A stretch of DNA of 64,000 nucleotides from Bacteroidota bacterium (GCA_947453145.1 CANGFA010000011.1:1-64000); one strand, 5' to 3'. Positions 1 through 9,885 are shown, numbered from the stretch's first letter. The notes: generated from the letters alone by a model not told the origin. Program-made: numbers and translations.

Positions 1-42
1 ATCATTATCGAAAGTTTTAAGGAGCTAAATTCTTATAGCGAC

Positions 43-1578
43 TTAAAACTTTGCAGGAGTGCCAAATTTGGGAATACTATTTTTAATAAAAACTCTTAGG
101 CGCTCATTACTTGATGCTAAATCATCCTTACGCAAATACATCATGTGTCCACTGCGATATCCTTCCCAAAACATTCTGTCTTTAATTTTTCCAGCTGGGT
201 CCATTTGCCACATATTAAACTTGGCATTAAAATAATCACAAGCACCATCGTAATAGCCACTCTGTACTAATAAATGTAAGTAAGGATTTTGCATCATGGC
301 TTGACGCAAGTCATCCCCGGTATGGTTATTGTTATTATCCCAAGGGAATGTTGGACCAAAAATATAATAGTTTAAATCGGTTTTATAACCCAACATATCT
401 CTTAAATAAATATTAATTGCTGGTGTAAATGAATGCTCCCAACTGGTTAATTCTGCATTATAGTCGGGGCCTACACCGGCATCTTTTTTATCAATACCTA
501 TGTAACGAGAATCTAAACGACCCACTGTTTTGCCTTGATCACGTAATAGTTCTTTCCAGAAAAAATCAAATGGAATTTCTAAATTTTGTTGCGCAACTGC
601 TGTTTCACTTAAGCCAATGTATTTAGCTAATTTTTTGGTGATAGCTGATTTTTGTGCAGCATCAATATTCCAACCCTTTGCAATTGCTGGTAATAATTCA
701 TTTAACGTAAAGGTTTCTACTTCTGGCAAAAAAGCCGTTAGGTCTTTACTCTGTAAATCCGCTGGTAGTTTTTTGTGATACCATGCGGTTGCTGCCATAT
801 AAGGTACACGTAACGCTGCGCTTGCAGGTCCTTCACGCTTAATACCTAAGTCCGTTGGTGATACCAATATAACCCCGTTCAAATACATCCAGTGTCTGTT
901 TTGTAATTCTAAAGACAATCCAGAAACACGAGTTGTACCATAGCTTTCACCTATTAAGAATTTAGGAGAAGCCCATCTTTTATTTCTACCCACAAAAGTA
1001 TTAATCCAATCCGCTAAATATTTAACGTCGGCATTCACACCAAAGAATTTAGAAGTAGGAACGGACTTATCAACAATGCGAGAGAAGCCAGTATTTACAG
1101 GATCTACATATACAATATCGGCTACATCTAAAATGGAATTAGAATTATCTTCTACTCCATATGGTTGAACTGGATAACCCTCGTCGTCTATTTTTAATTT
1201 TTTAGGACTGGTATATCCAAGGTGCATCCATACACTCGCTGTTCCTGGACCACCATTAAATGAAATCACCAATGGGCGCTCGTCTTTATTCACTACATCC
1301 GTCCGCTCATAATATACATAAAACAAGCCTGCAATAGCTTTGCCGTCCTCATCCCAAACCGGGATGGTTCCTGACACAACTTTATAAGGTACTTTTTGAC
1401 CCTTAATGGTCACTTCGCCTTTTGCTTCGGTTTTTGCTTCTAAAGAAAGTTCTCTTTTAAAACTCGGATTTTTATCCTCTTGTTTTGTAACTGGTTTTGC
1501 ACCCTCTTCACTTGGTTTTTGTGCTTGGGCAAACAAACTAGTAACCATCAATAAGGCTACCCATAATTGTTTTTGCAT
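43..1578 (-). CDS. S10 family serine carboxypeptidase-like peptidase, secreted
   Basis: 511-aa ORF; signal peptide; GESYGT nucleophile motif; FNGGPG oxyanion motif; C-terminal GYRSGHMMYL with His. Confidence 0.9.
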   Translation of the reverse strand: MQKQLWVALLMVTSLFAQAQKPSEEGAKPVTKQEDKNPSFKRELSLEAKTEAKGEVTIKGQKVPYKVVSGTIPVWDEDGKAIAGLFYVYYERTDVVNKDERPLVISFNGGPGTASVWMHLGYTSPKKLKIDDEGYPVQPYGVEDNSNSILDVADIVYVDPVNTGFSRIVDKSVPTSKFFGVNADVKYLADWINTFVGRNKRWASPKFLIGESYGTTRVSGLSLELQNRHWMYLNGVILVSPTDLGIKREGPASAALRVPYMAATAWYHKKLPADLQSKDLTAFLPEVETFTLNELLPAIAKGWNIDAAQKSAITKKLAKYIGLSETAVAQQNLEIPFDFFWKELLRDQGKTVGRLDSRYIGIDKKDAGVGPDYNAELTSWEHSFTPAINIYLRDMLGYKTDLNYYIFGPTFPWDNNNNHTGDDLRQAMMQNPYLHLLVQSGYYDGACDYFNAKFNMWQMDPAGKIKDRMFWEGYRSGHMMYLRKDDLASSNERLRVFIKNSIPKFGTPAKF

Positions 1579-1646
1579 ACTGCTAAATTTTAAGTCGTAA
1601 ATGTTATGTTAGATAAATATACGGCATAATTTAATTAAATTTGAGC

Positions 1647-2234
1647 ATGTCAACCAGTTTGAAAAAAGTAATCATTTTAGCAGCACCGTCGGGGGCTGGA
1701 AAATCCACTATTACAAATTATTTATTGGAGCGTTTTTCGCGTTTGGCCTTTTCTATTTCAGCAACAACACGTGCGCCTAGGGGGGGAGAAAAAGATGGCG
1801 TTGCATATCATTTTTTAAGCCTTGCTAAATTTGAAGGCCATGTTTACCAAAATGATTTTTTAGAATATGAACAAGTGTATGAAGGCGTTTACTATGGTAC
1901 TTTAAAGTCAGAGCTAGAACGTATTTGGGCATTAGGAAAAGTGCCTGTATTGGATATTGATGTACAAGGTGCTATTCGTATTCAAAAACAATTGGGGGAT
2001 AAAAGTTTATCTATTTTTATCATGCCGCCTTCCATAGAAGCATTAAAACAACGTTTATTAAAAAGACAAACCGAGACAGAACAAAGTATACAAACGCGTA
2101 TTGATAAGGCAGAATATGAAATTAGTTTTAGCAATCAATTTAATGCCATTGTAAAAAACGATGTTTTAGAAACTGCTTGTACAGATACGGCCAACTTACT
2201 CATTGAGTTTTTAGGCCCTGATTTCACGAAATAA
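1647..2234 (+). CDS. gmk: guanylate kinase
   Basis: P-loop APSGAGKST, SISATTRAPRGGEKDGVAYHF; ATG at 1647 preferred over the TTG start at 1641. Confidence 0.95.
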   Translation: MSTSLKKVIILAAPSGAGKSTITNYLLERFSRLAFSISATTRAPRGGEKDGVAYHFLSLAKFEGHVYQNDFLEYEQVYEGVYYGTLKSELERIWALGKVPVLDIDVQGAIRIQKQLGDKSLSIFIMPPSIEALKQRLLKRQTETEQSIQTRIDKAEYEISFSNQFNAIVKNDVLETACTDTANLLIEFLGPDFTK

Positions 2235-2262
2235 AGATTTTTATAAATTAAAACATACCACT

Positions 2263-3081
2263 ATGTCATTGCAAGGGAAAACAGTATTTATTACCGGAGG
2301 AAGCAGGGGCATAGGAAAAGCCATAGCTTTAAAATTAGCAGGCGCAGGTGCTAATATTGTGATTGCCGCAAAATCGGTGGAAGAAGATCCACGTTTAGGA
2401 GGCACAATTTATTCTGCAGCAGCCGAAGTTGAAGCATTGGGGGTGAAAGCATTAGCAGTGCAGGTTGACATTAGAGACGAAGTACAAATAGCAAACGCCA
2501 TTAAACAAGCGGTTGAAAAATTTGGGGGTATTGATATTGTAATTAATAATGCATCTGCCATTCAATTAACTGATACAGAAAATACACCAAGTAAGCGTTT
2601 TGATTTAATGCATAGTATAAATGTGCGTGGTACATTTTTAGTGGTACAGCATGCTTTGCCTTATTTAAAAAAATCGGCTCACGCACATATTCTTACTTTA
2701 TCGCCTCCTATTAATCTGGATCCAAAATGGATAGGACCTCATATCGCATACACCCTTACTAAATATGATATGAGCATGATGGCCATTGGCTGGGCACATG
2801 AATTAAAAGACGATGGCATTGCCTCCAACGCATTGTGGCCGCGCACTACCATTGATACTGCGGCAGTAAGAAATTTATTAGGCGGCGAAATGTTAGCCAA
2901 CATGAGCCGTACGCCTGCTATACTTGCTGACGCTGCATTTTACATTTTGTCAAAAGAAAAACTAGCTTATACTGGGGAAACTTTTATTGACGAAGAAGTG
3001 ATGGCCGCAGAAGGCATTACAGATTTATCTGCTTATTCCGTTGTTCCTGGGGCACAATTGTACACCGATTTATTTTTATAA
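2263..3081 (+). CDS. SDR family oxidoreductase (HSDL2-like)
   Basis: TGGSRGIGKAIA Rossmann motif, NNAS, YTLTK active site. Confidence 0.9.
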   Translation: MSLQGKTVFITGGSRGIGKAIALKLAGAGANIVIAAKSVEEDPRLGGTIYSAAAEVEALGVKALAVQVDIRDEVQIANAIKQAVEKFGGIDIVINNASAIQLTDTENTPSKRFDLMHSINVRGTFLVVQHALPYLKKSAHAHILTLSPPINLDPKWIGPHIAYTLTKYDMSMMAIGWAHELKDDGIASNALWPRTTIDTAAVRNLLGGEMLANMSRTPAILADAAFYILSKEKLAYTGETFIDEEVMAAEGITDLSAYSVVPGAQLYTDLFL

Positions 3082-3109
3082 AATCAATTTATCATCTTAA
3101 TTATTTTCA

Positions 3110-4573
3110 ATGAAACAATTTTTGATTTGTGGATTCGTATTGGTTGCGTTTACTAGCAATGCTCAAAAAAAAGTAAAATTAGACCCTAATACAGCAGCAG
3201 TAAATGCTACAAAAGAAGCTGCGATAAACTCTCTAACAGCAAATTACGAAGCTGCTAAAAATACTGCTTTACAAATATGGGATTTTGCGGAAGTGGGTTA
3301 TAAAGAAAATAAAAGTTCGGCTTTACATATTCAACATTTAAAAGAAGCGGGCTTCACGGTAGAAACAGGCGTAGCGGGTATTCCAACAGCTTTTGTTGCT
3401 ACTTATGGTTCGGGTTCACCAGCCATTGGAATATTAGCGGAGTATGATGCATTACCAGGGCTTGCACAAAATGCAGTACCTGAAAAATCAATCATAGATG
3501 GTAAAAATGCAGGTCATGCATGTGGTCATCACTTATTTGGAACAGCAAGTGTATCGGCGGGTATTGCGATTAAAGAATTAATTGCAAGTGGTAAATTAAA
3601 AGGCACCATAAAAGTGTATGGATGCCCCGCGGAAGAAGGTGGCAGTGGTAAAGTATTTTTAGTACGTGCCGGTGTGTTTAATGATTTAGATGCAGTTATT
3701 CACTGGCATCCAGATGATGTAAATGCGGTTAATACAACAGGTGCTTTAGCCAACAAATCAGCAAAATTTAAATTTTATGGAATTTCGGCACATGCAGCAG
3801 CAGCTCCTGATCAAGGACGTTCTGCTTTAGATGCGGTAGAAGCCATGGACAATATGGTAAACATGATGCGTGAACATATACCACAAGAAACAAGAATACA
3901 TTATGTTATTACCAATGGTGGTAAAGCGCCTAACGTGGTTCCCGATTTTGCAGAAGTGTATTATTATGTACGTCATCCGAAACGCAAAGACGTAGTTGAA
4001 ATTTTTGACAGAGTAGTTAAAGCTGCAGAAGGAGCGGCATTAGGTACGGGCACGACTATGAAGTATGACATTATTGGAGGTACACACGATTTATTAATTA
4101 ATAAAATCTTGGCCGAAGTCATGCAAACCAATTTAGAAAAAGTAGGTGGTATTACTTATACGGAAGCAGAAAAGGCGTTTGCTAAAAAAATACAACCTAC
4201 ATTTATTGGTACACCTGTAGATGTTGCAACAGCAGGTAAGATAAGACCATTAAGTTATGTAATTGAAGGAAACAATGGATCTACCGATGTGGGAGATGTA
4301 AGCTATACAAAACCAACTGTGGGTATAAGAGTAGCTACCTGGGTACCAGGCACGCCGGCACATAGTTGGCAAGCAGTGGCAAGTGGTGGAACTGAAATTG
4401 GAACAAAGGGAATGTTAGTTGCAAGTAAAACAATGGCATTAACAGCGATTGATTTAATGACAAATCCAACTTTAATACAAAAAGCAACAGACGAATTTAA
4501 AGCAAGTATTGGAGATTATAAATACAAAGCTTTATTAGGCGATATCAAACCTGCGTTGAACTACCGTGATTAG
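3110..4573 (+). CDS. M20 family amidohydrolase/peptidase (AbgB-like), secreted
   Basis: GILAEYDALPG, NAGHACGHHLFG metal-binding motifs, N-terminal signal peptide. Confidence 0.85.
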   Translation: MKQFLICGFVLVAFTSNAQKKVKLDPNTAAVNATKEAAINSLTANYEAAKNTALQIWDFAEVGYKENKSSALHIQHLKEAGFTVETGVAGIPTAFVATYGSGSPAIGILAEYDALPGLAQNAVPEKSIIDGKNAGHACGHHLFGTASVSAGIAIKELIASGKLKGTIKVYGCPAEEGGSGKVFLVRAGVFNDLDAVIHWHPDDVNAVNTTGALANKSAKFKFYGISAHAAAAPDQGRSALDAVEAMDNMVNMMREHIPQETRIHYVITNGGKAPNVVPDFAEVYYYVRHPKRKDVVEIFDRVVKAAEGAALGTGTTMKYDIIGGTHDLLINKILAEVMQTNLEKVGGITYTEAEKAFAKKIQPTFIGTPVDVATAGKIRPLSYVIEGNNGSTDVGDVSYTKPTVGIRVATWVPGTPAHSWQAVASGGTEIGTKGMLVASKTMALTAIDLMTNPTLIQKATDEFKASIGDYKYKALLGDIKPALNYRD

Positions 4574-4594
4574 AACAATCTTATTTAGGTTACA

Positions 4595-4626
4595 AAAAAG
4601 GCCACTCCAACTAGAGTGGCCTTTTT
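4595..4626. terminator. bidirectional intrinsic terminator between convergent genes
   Basis: 13-bp perfect arms AAAAAGGCCACTC / GAGTGGCCTTTTT with A and T tracts. Confidence 0.9.
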
Positions 4627-4644
4627 ATTTATTTCATTTCCTAA

Positions 4645-6171
4645 TTAGTCTTTGCTAAAGGATTCGGGGCGCATTTGAGGGAAGAATAATACATCTTGAA
4701 TTGAAGGCTGATTTAACATCATCATACACAAGCGGTCAATACCAATACCTATTCCCGAGGTAGGCGGCATACCATATTCCAATGCTCTTAAAAAGTCATG
4801 ATCAATAAACATGGCTTCATCATCCCCTCTTTCCATTAATGCCAACTGATCCTCAAAACGTTTGCGTTGATCAATAGGATCATTTAATTCTGAATAGGCA
4901 TTCGCTAATTCCTTTCCATTCACCATTAATTCAAAACGCTCCACCAAACCTTCCTTGGTTCGGTGCTTTTTAGTTAAGGGGCTCATTTCTACAGGGTAAT
5001 CAATAATAAATGTTGGCTGCGTATAAGTATGCTCACTAGTTGCTCCAAAAATTTCATCAATTAACTTGCCTTTTCCAATCGTTGGTGCTACATCTATCTT
5101 TAGCGTCTTACATACTTCTCTTAATCCAGCTTCATCCATTCCTGAAATATCTATACCGGTATTTTCTTTTATCGCATCCATAATACTCACACGACGATAT
5201 GGTGCTTTAAAATCAATGGTCTTATCTCCAACATTTAAAATAGTTGTGCCATGTAATGTCAACGCAATTTTTTCAAACAACTGCTCCGTAATTTCCATCA
5301 TCCAGAAATAATCCTTGTAAGCAGTATACCATTCTAAAACGGTAAACTCTGGATTATGTGTACGATCCATTCCCTCGTTACGGAAATTGCGACTAAACTC
5401 ATATACCCATTCAAATCCTCCAACTATTAAACGCTTTAAGTACAATTCATTCGCAATACGCAAATAGAACGGCGTATCTAATGCATTATGATGTGTTATA
5501 AAGGGCCTTGCAGCAGCACCACCAGGAATGGCTTGTAATACCGGCGTATCTACTTCCAATGCACCACGTGTATTTAAGAATTCACGAATGGTATTCATTA
5601 ATATTGTACGCTTGGCAAAAGTTTCTTTTACGTCGGGATTGATAATTAAGTCCGCATAACGTTGACGGTATCTAAATTCTGGATCGGTTACCGCGTCAAA
5701 TGTATTTCCCTCCTCGTCTCTTTTTACAACCGGTAATGGCTTTAATGATTTTGCCAATAAAGTAACTGTGCTAGCATGTAAAGAGGTTTCACCCGTTTTA
5801 GTAATAAATACATAACCGGTTGCACCAATAATATCACCTAAGTCCATTCCATTCTTTGTTAGGACATCCCAATAAGTTTTATTCTCGTCTGGACAAATTT
5901 CATCTCTCTTAATATATAACTGAAATATGCCGTCATTGTCCTGAATCTTCACAAATAATACCTTGCCCTTATCATTTACACTCATAATTCGGCCTGCAAC
6001 ACATACATTAGTATAGTTATCCTTGGTTTCCTCGGAAAAGTTTTGTTTTATTTCGGCTGAATAATGAGAAACTGGATATAAGGGAGCTGGATAAGGATTA
6101 ATGCCAGCAGCTTCTAAATTTTGGAGCTTTTCTCTTCTAATAATCTCTTGTTCTGATAAATCTTGACTCAT
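4645..6171 (-). CDS. lysS: lysine--tRNA ligase
   Basis: Class II LysRS motifs (FRNEGMDRTHNPEFT, GIGIGIDRLCMM); start likely MSQDLSEQ at 6171, since a TAnnTTTG element lies between it and the longer ORF start. Confidence 0.95.
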   Translation of the reverse strand: MSQDLSEQEIIRREKLQNLEAAGINPYPAPLYPVSHYSAEIKQNFSEETKDNYTNVCVAGRIMSVNDKGKVLFVKIQDNDGIFQLYIKRDEICPDENKTYWDVLTKNGMDLGDIIGATGYVFITKTGETSLHASTVTLLAKSLKPLPVVKRDEEGNTFDAVTDPEFRYRQRYADLIINPDVKETFAKRTILMNTIREFLNTRGALEVDTPVLQAIPGGAAARPFITHHNALDTPFYLRIANELYLKRLIVGGFEWVYEFSRNFRNEGMDRTHNPEFTVLEWYTAYKDYFWMMEITEQLFEKIALTLHGTTILNVGDKTIDFKAPYRRVSIMDAIKENTGIDISGMDEAGLREVCKTLKIDVAPTIGKGKLIDEIFGATSEHTYTQPTFIIDYPVEMSPLTKKHRTKEGLVERFELMVNGKELANAYSELNDPIDQRKRFEDQLALMERGDDEAMFIDHDFLRALEYGMPPTSGIGIGIDRLCMMMLNQPSIQDVLFFPQMRPESFSKD

Positions 6172-6190
6172 TGATATAGTATTAATAGCG

Positions 6191-6198
6191 CAAAAGTA
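6191..6198 (-). promoter_or_regulatory. TAnnTTTG -7 promoter element of lysS
   Basis: TACTTTTG on minus strand, about 19 nt upstream of the ATG. Confidence 0.55.
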
Positions 6199-6213
6199 AA
6201 ACTTACCGAGCAA

Positions 6214-6795
6214 TTAGCGAAAGAACCCTGCTTTTACTTCTAGTTCGGTTAAAGAAAGTAAATCACCTGGTTGCATTTTATCTATCGTATACGAGCCCAT
6301 TTGCGCTCTTATTAATCTTAATACAGGGAATCCAACAGCCGCAAACATTTTACGCACCTGTCTATTTTTTCCTTCTGTAAGTTGAATGGATGCCCAGGTA
6401 GCAGGAATAGTTTTCCTAAAACGTATCGGTGGATTGCGATCTGGTACCAAAAGTGTATCGGGTAATAATTTAACCATAGCGGGTTTGGTTTTATATTGCT
6501 GACCGTCTATATTAATAGTAACCCCTTTTGATAAAGCATTCGCCGCTTCTTGTGAGATAGCTCCATCCACTTGTACCCAATACGTACGCGCGTGTTCAAA
6601 GCTTGGATGTAACAATTGATGATTTACAGTTGTATCGTTGGTTAATAACAATAATCCTTCACTATCATAGTCTAATCTTCCAACCGGATAAACATCTTTT
6701 TCTACAGATATTATATCTTTCAAACACTTTTTACCATCTGTAGATGTGAATTGCGAAAGCACCTGAAAGGGTTTATATAATAAGTAATATTGCAT
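6214..6795 (-). CDS. RsuA/RluE-family 23S/16S rRNA pseudouridine synthase
   Basis: YPVGRLDYDSEGLLLLTND catalytic motif, GKNRQVRKM. Confidence 0.9.
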   Translation of the reverse strand: MQYYLLYKPFQVLSQFTSTDGKKCLKDIISVEKDVYPVGRLDYDSEGLLLLTNDTTVNHQLLHPSFEHARTYWVQVDGAISQEAANALSKGVTINIDGQQYKTKPAMVKLLPDTLLVPDRNPPIRFRKTIPATWASIQLTEGKNRQVRKMFAAVGFPVLRLIRAQMGSYTIDKMQPGDLLSLTELEVKAGFFR

Positions 6796-6810
6796 GAATA
6801 AATAGGTCTA

Positions 6811-6838
6811 AAAAAACAAAGTCCCACTGATGTGGGAC
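6811..6838 (-). terminator. intrinsic terminator/attenuator in the leader of the pseudouridine synthase
   Basis: GTCCCAC-atca-GTGGGAC stem followed on the minus strand by TTTGTTTTTTT, about 16 nt upstream of the 6795 start codon. Confidence 0.7.
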
Positions 6839-6852
6839 CTCGTATATAGATG

Positions 6853-6867
6853 GGTTAGTAAGTACGG
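6853..6867 (+). repeat. 15-nt element shared with the recA 3' UTR (56538-56552, opposite strand)
   Basis: GGTTAGTAAGTACGG. Confidence 0.6.
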
Positions 6868-6941
6868 GAATTGAATTCCCATCACAATATTAAATATACT
6901 TTATCCTAATTCAAAAAATTTTTTAAACAAATTTTTTGGGG

Positions 6942-6950
6942 TTATCCACA
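6942..6950 (+). promoter_or_regulatory. perfect DnaA box
   Basis: TTATCCACA exact match in an AT-rich intergenic region. Confidence 0.35.
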
Positions 6951-7196
6951 ATAAGGCAATTAACAAGACGTTAAATTATTTTTATTTCATGATAATTTTA
7001 ATGATTTTATTAAAATAAATTTATCCTTTTATATTTTTTAAAAAGGCTGAAACTATTATAAACAAAGGGTTTCATTAAACAATAATTTTTATTGAACATG
7101 ATTTTATTAGCAGCATCATTACGAATACAAACATATTTTTGAGTACATTTTTAGGCAGAAAAACAGGAAAAAAAATTTTTTACAAAAAAGGCTCGT

Positions 7197-7204
7197 TACC
7201 TTTG
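7197..7204 (+). promoter_or_regulatory. TAnnTTTG -7 promoter element of the lpxD-like gene
   Basis: TACCTTTG, 22 nt upstream of the ATG at 7227. Confidence 0.55.
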
Positions 7205-7226
7205 ATTTAGGCCAAAAAACACAAAT

Positions 7227-8180
7227 ATGCAGCTTATCGCACCCGTTTCTATTAAATGGTTATCCGAATTAATAGGAGCAGAAATTGTTGGAAATGATCA
7301 ATTAGAAATTACCGGCGTGAATGAAATTCATCAGGTTGAAAAAGGTGATGTAGTATTTGTTGATCATCCAAAATATTATGATACTTGTTTAAATAGTGCA
7401 GCTTCTTGCATTATTATAAATAATAAAGAGGTGACCATTCCAAATGCAAAAGCATTATTGTATTGTAATGATCCATTTGAAGCGTATTTAACAATCGTTA
7501 AGCATTTTAAGCCTTTAATTATTAGCGAAAATGCAATAAGTAGTGATTTAATTGTTGGCGAAGGCACTATTATTATGCCCAATGTTTTTATTGGCAATAA
7601 CGTGCGCATTGGTAAAAATTGTACCATTTATCCAGGCGTAACTATTTTAGCAGATACTATAATTGGGAATGAAGTAATTATTCAGGCGAATACGGTCATT
7701 GGTGGGGATGCATTTTATTATAATACCAAGAAAAATAGACCCGCTTGGTATCAAAAAATGTTAAGCTGCGGAAGGGTTGTGTTAGAGGATAAGGTAGAAA
7801 TTGGATGTGGATGTACTATTGATAGAGGCGTAAGTGGAGATACCAAAATAGGCATGGGTACCAAGATAGATAATATGGTACATATTGGACATGATACACA
7901 AACTGCCGAAAACTGCTTAATCGCTGCGCAAGTTGGTATTGCCGGAGGTGTAAAATTAGAGGCCGGAGTAACTCTTTGGGGACAAGTAGGGGTTGGTAAG
8001 ACCCTAACGATTGGAGAAAATGCAGTGGTGTTGGCACAAGCTGGGGTACCTAGCTCTTTAAAAGGAGGTAAAGTTTATATGGGATTTCCAGCCGAAGATG
8101 CAACTATTAAGCGTAGAGAATATGTATGGATAAAACGTATTCCCGAACTATGGAAAAAAGTAATGGAGGATAAAAAATAA
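7227..8180 (+). CDS. LpxD-like UDP-3-O-acylglucosamine N-acyltransferase (left-handed beta-helix)
   Basis: Hexapeptide repeats, GVSGDTKIGMGTKIDNMVHIGHD motif. Confidence 0.85.
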   Translation: MQLIAPVSIKWLSELIGAEIVGNDQLEITGVNEIHQVEKGDVVFVDHPKYYDTCLNSAASCIIINNKEVTIPNAKALLYCNDPFEAYLTIVKHFKPLIISENAISSDLIVGEGTIIMPNVFIGNNVRIGKNCTIYPGVTILADTIIGNEVIIQANTVIGGDAFYYNTKKNRPAWYQKMLSCGRVVLEDKVEIGCGCTIDRGVSGDTKIGMGTKIDNMVHIGHDTQTAENCLIAAQVGIAGGVKLEAGVTLWGQVGVGKTLTIGENAVVLAQAGVPSSLKGGKVYMGFPAEDATIKRREYVWIKRIPELWKKVMEDKK

Positions 8181-8216
8181 AACCGATGTCGTTAAGCACA
8201 CAAAGGTTACAAGTTC

Positions 8217-9194
8217 TTAAACTAAATGGTGTAGCTCCCTAAGTTCAGCGCATGTTCTATTTATGGTAGTTTCTATAGATCTATAACTAAATGCAGGAAA
8301 AGCTTTTAAGAACTTAGTATTATCAAAATAAACCATTGCTTGAGCCGTTGCTGCTGTTTCTTTGGTAAGTAGGGGCGTCTTTCCTGTTATAAATCCTTTA
8401 ATTGCTTCTAGCCGCCAAACGATGTTTGCTAATAAAGGAGTTACTTTTTTATAAGGCGGTCGTTTGTTAAATGCATTTGCAATGCGAGTAAATATTTCTT
8501 GATAGGGTACATTGGCTCCACTAATAATAAAACGCTGACCCTGCACATTGCTATTCATTAATAATTGCATCGCATCAATTACATCTAGCACGTCTACAAA
8601 ACCACTTACCCCTTTTGTATACCAAGGAAATTGGTCGTAAGCCGATTTAAATATTTCAGAAGAGCCCTTATTCCAATCACCAGCACCTAAAATAATTACT
8701 GGATTAACAATGGCCACATTAAGTCCTTCACCCATACCTCTCCACACTTCCATTTCGGCCAAATATTTAGACTTACCATAAACGCTATTACTAGTTTCTG
8801 GGGTCCAATTCATGGTCTCATCTATAGGTGCCTCTTCTCTGATTCTTCCGAGTGCTGCTACCGAACTAACATATACCAACTTTTGAATTTGATATTCAAT
8901 ACATGCATTCACTACATTTGCGGTACCTTCTATATTAGCCTGTAACATACTAGCAGCTTGCTTTGGAGAGAAAGCAACAATCGCTGCACAATGATATACA
9001 TGTGTTATGTCTTGTATCGCTTGATGCAAAGAAACCACATCCAATATATCACCCTTTATCCATTCAACTTTATCAGATCCTCTAAAATGAGGTATGCTGT
9101 TTCTATATAAAGCACGAACCGATTCGCCTTTTGAAAGTAAAGATTGAATTAAATGACTTCCCACTAAACCACTTGCGCCAGTTACAAAAATCAT
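8217..9194 (-). CDS. NAD-dependent epimerase/dehydratase family protein
   Basis: VTGASGLVGSHL, YGKSKYLAE active site. Confidence 0.85.
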   Translation of the reverse strand: MIFVTGASGLVGSHLIQSLLSKGESVRALYRNSIPHFRGSDKVEWIKGDILDVVSLHQAIQDITHVYHCAAIVAFSPKQAASMLQANIEGTANVVNACIEYQIQKLVYVSSVAALGRIREEAPIDETMNWTPETSNSVYGKSKYLAEMEVWRGMGEGLNVAIVNPVIILGAGDWNKGSSEIFKSAYDQFPWYTKGVSGFVDVLDVIDAMQLLMNSNVQGQRFIISGANVPYQEIFTRIANAFNKRPPYKKVTPLLANIVWRLEAIKGFITGKTPLLTKETAATAQAMVYFDNTKFLKAFPAFSYRSIETTINRTCAELRELHHLV

Positions 9195-9200
9195 GCTTTA

Positions 9201-9812
9201 TTATTTATCTTTTAATAACCTACTAATATCTGTCTTTAATTGCTGCACTTCCAACGCTTTTAATCCATCATAAATTTTACCTCTAATTTTTCCATTTCTA
9301 TCTACCAATGCAAAAAACTGCGTATGAATAAATTGATCTTCTATTTTTTCCACGTTGTTTTTAGGATCGTCTAATAAATAAGAACCCCTTGCCATTTGGT
9401 ATAAGCTATCCTTGCGACCCGTTACAAAAATCCATTTTTTAGTGTCTACTTTTAAAGAATCTGCATAATGTTTTAATACCGGCACAGAATCGGTACCGGG
9501 ATTACAAGTATGAGATAAAATTTGAAAATCAGGTTCTTCCTTAAACTGAACATATATATCCTTCATATTGGTATTAAGCTTGGGGCAAATTCCCTTACAA
9601 GTAGTAAAAAAATATTCCACTACCGTAACCTTATTTAATAAGTTGGAATCTGATACGCTCTGTCCATCCTGATTGGTAAAATGAAATGGTTTTACATAGC
9701 TAAGGGTTGGTAATTTTACTTTCCAATTGTCCGTACCCTTAAATAAGAAATAATAAAATGCTCCTAATAACACCGTAAAAAATACCAAATAAACAACAAA
9801 CTTCTTAGACAT
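9201..9812 (-). CDS. SCO1/SenC family protein
   Basis: EYFFTTCKGICPKLN CxxxCP motif, thioredoxin-like fold signatures. Confidence 0.9.
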   Translation of the reverse strand: MSKKFVVYLVFFTVLLGAFYYFLFKGTDNWKVKLPTLSYVKPFHFTNQDGQSVSDSNLLNKVTVVEYFFTTCKGICPKLNTNMKDIYVQFKEEPDFQILSHTCNPGTDSVPVLKHYADSLKVDTKKWIFVTGRKDSLYQMARGSYLLDDPKNNVEKIEDQFIHTQFFALVDRNGKIRGKIYDGLKALEVQQLKTDISRLLKDK

Positions 9813-9873
9813 ATAAATGATTTTAAAAAATACCTCCTTTTGGAGTATAAAGGTAATATTATTTTAGTTGCCC

Positions 9874-9881
9874 TATCTTTG
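9874..9881 (+). promoter_or_regulatory. TAnnTTTG -7 element 4 nt from the ATG
   Basis: TATCTTTG-tact-ATG. Confidence 0.55.
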
Positions 9882-9885
9882 TACT

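Larger units (their letters stand above)
6808..6885 (-). ncRNA. candidate structured leader or small RNA with competing hairpins
   Basis: Mutually exclusive stems GGGAATT/AATTCCC (6866-6880) and GATGGG/CCCATC (6849-6854 with 6878-6883), then the terminator hairpin. Confidence 0.4.
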
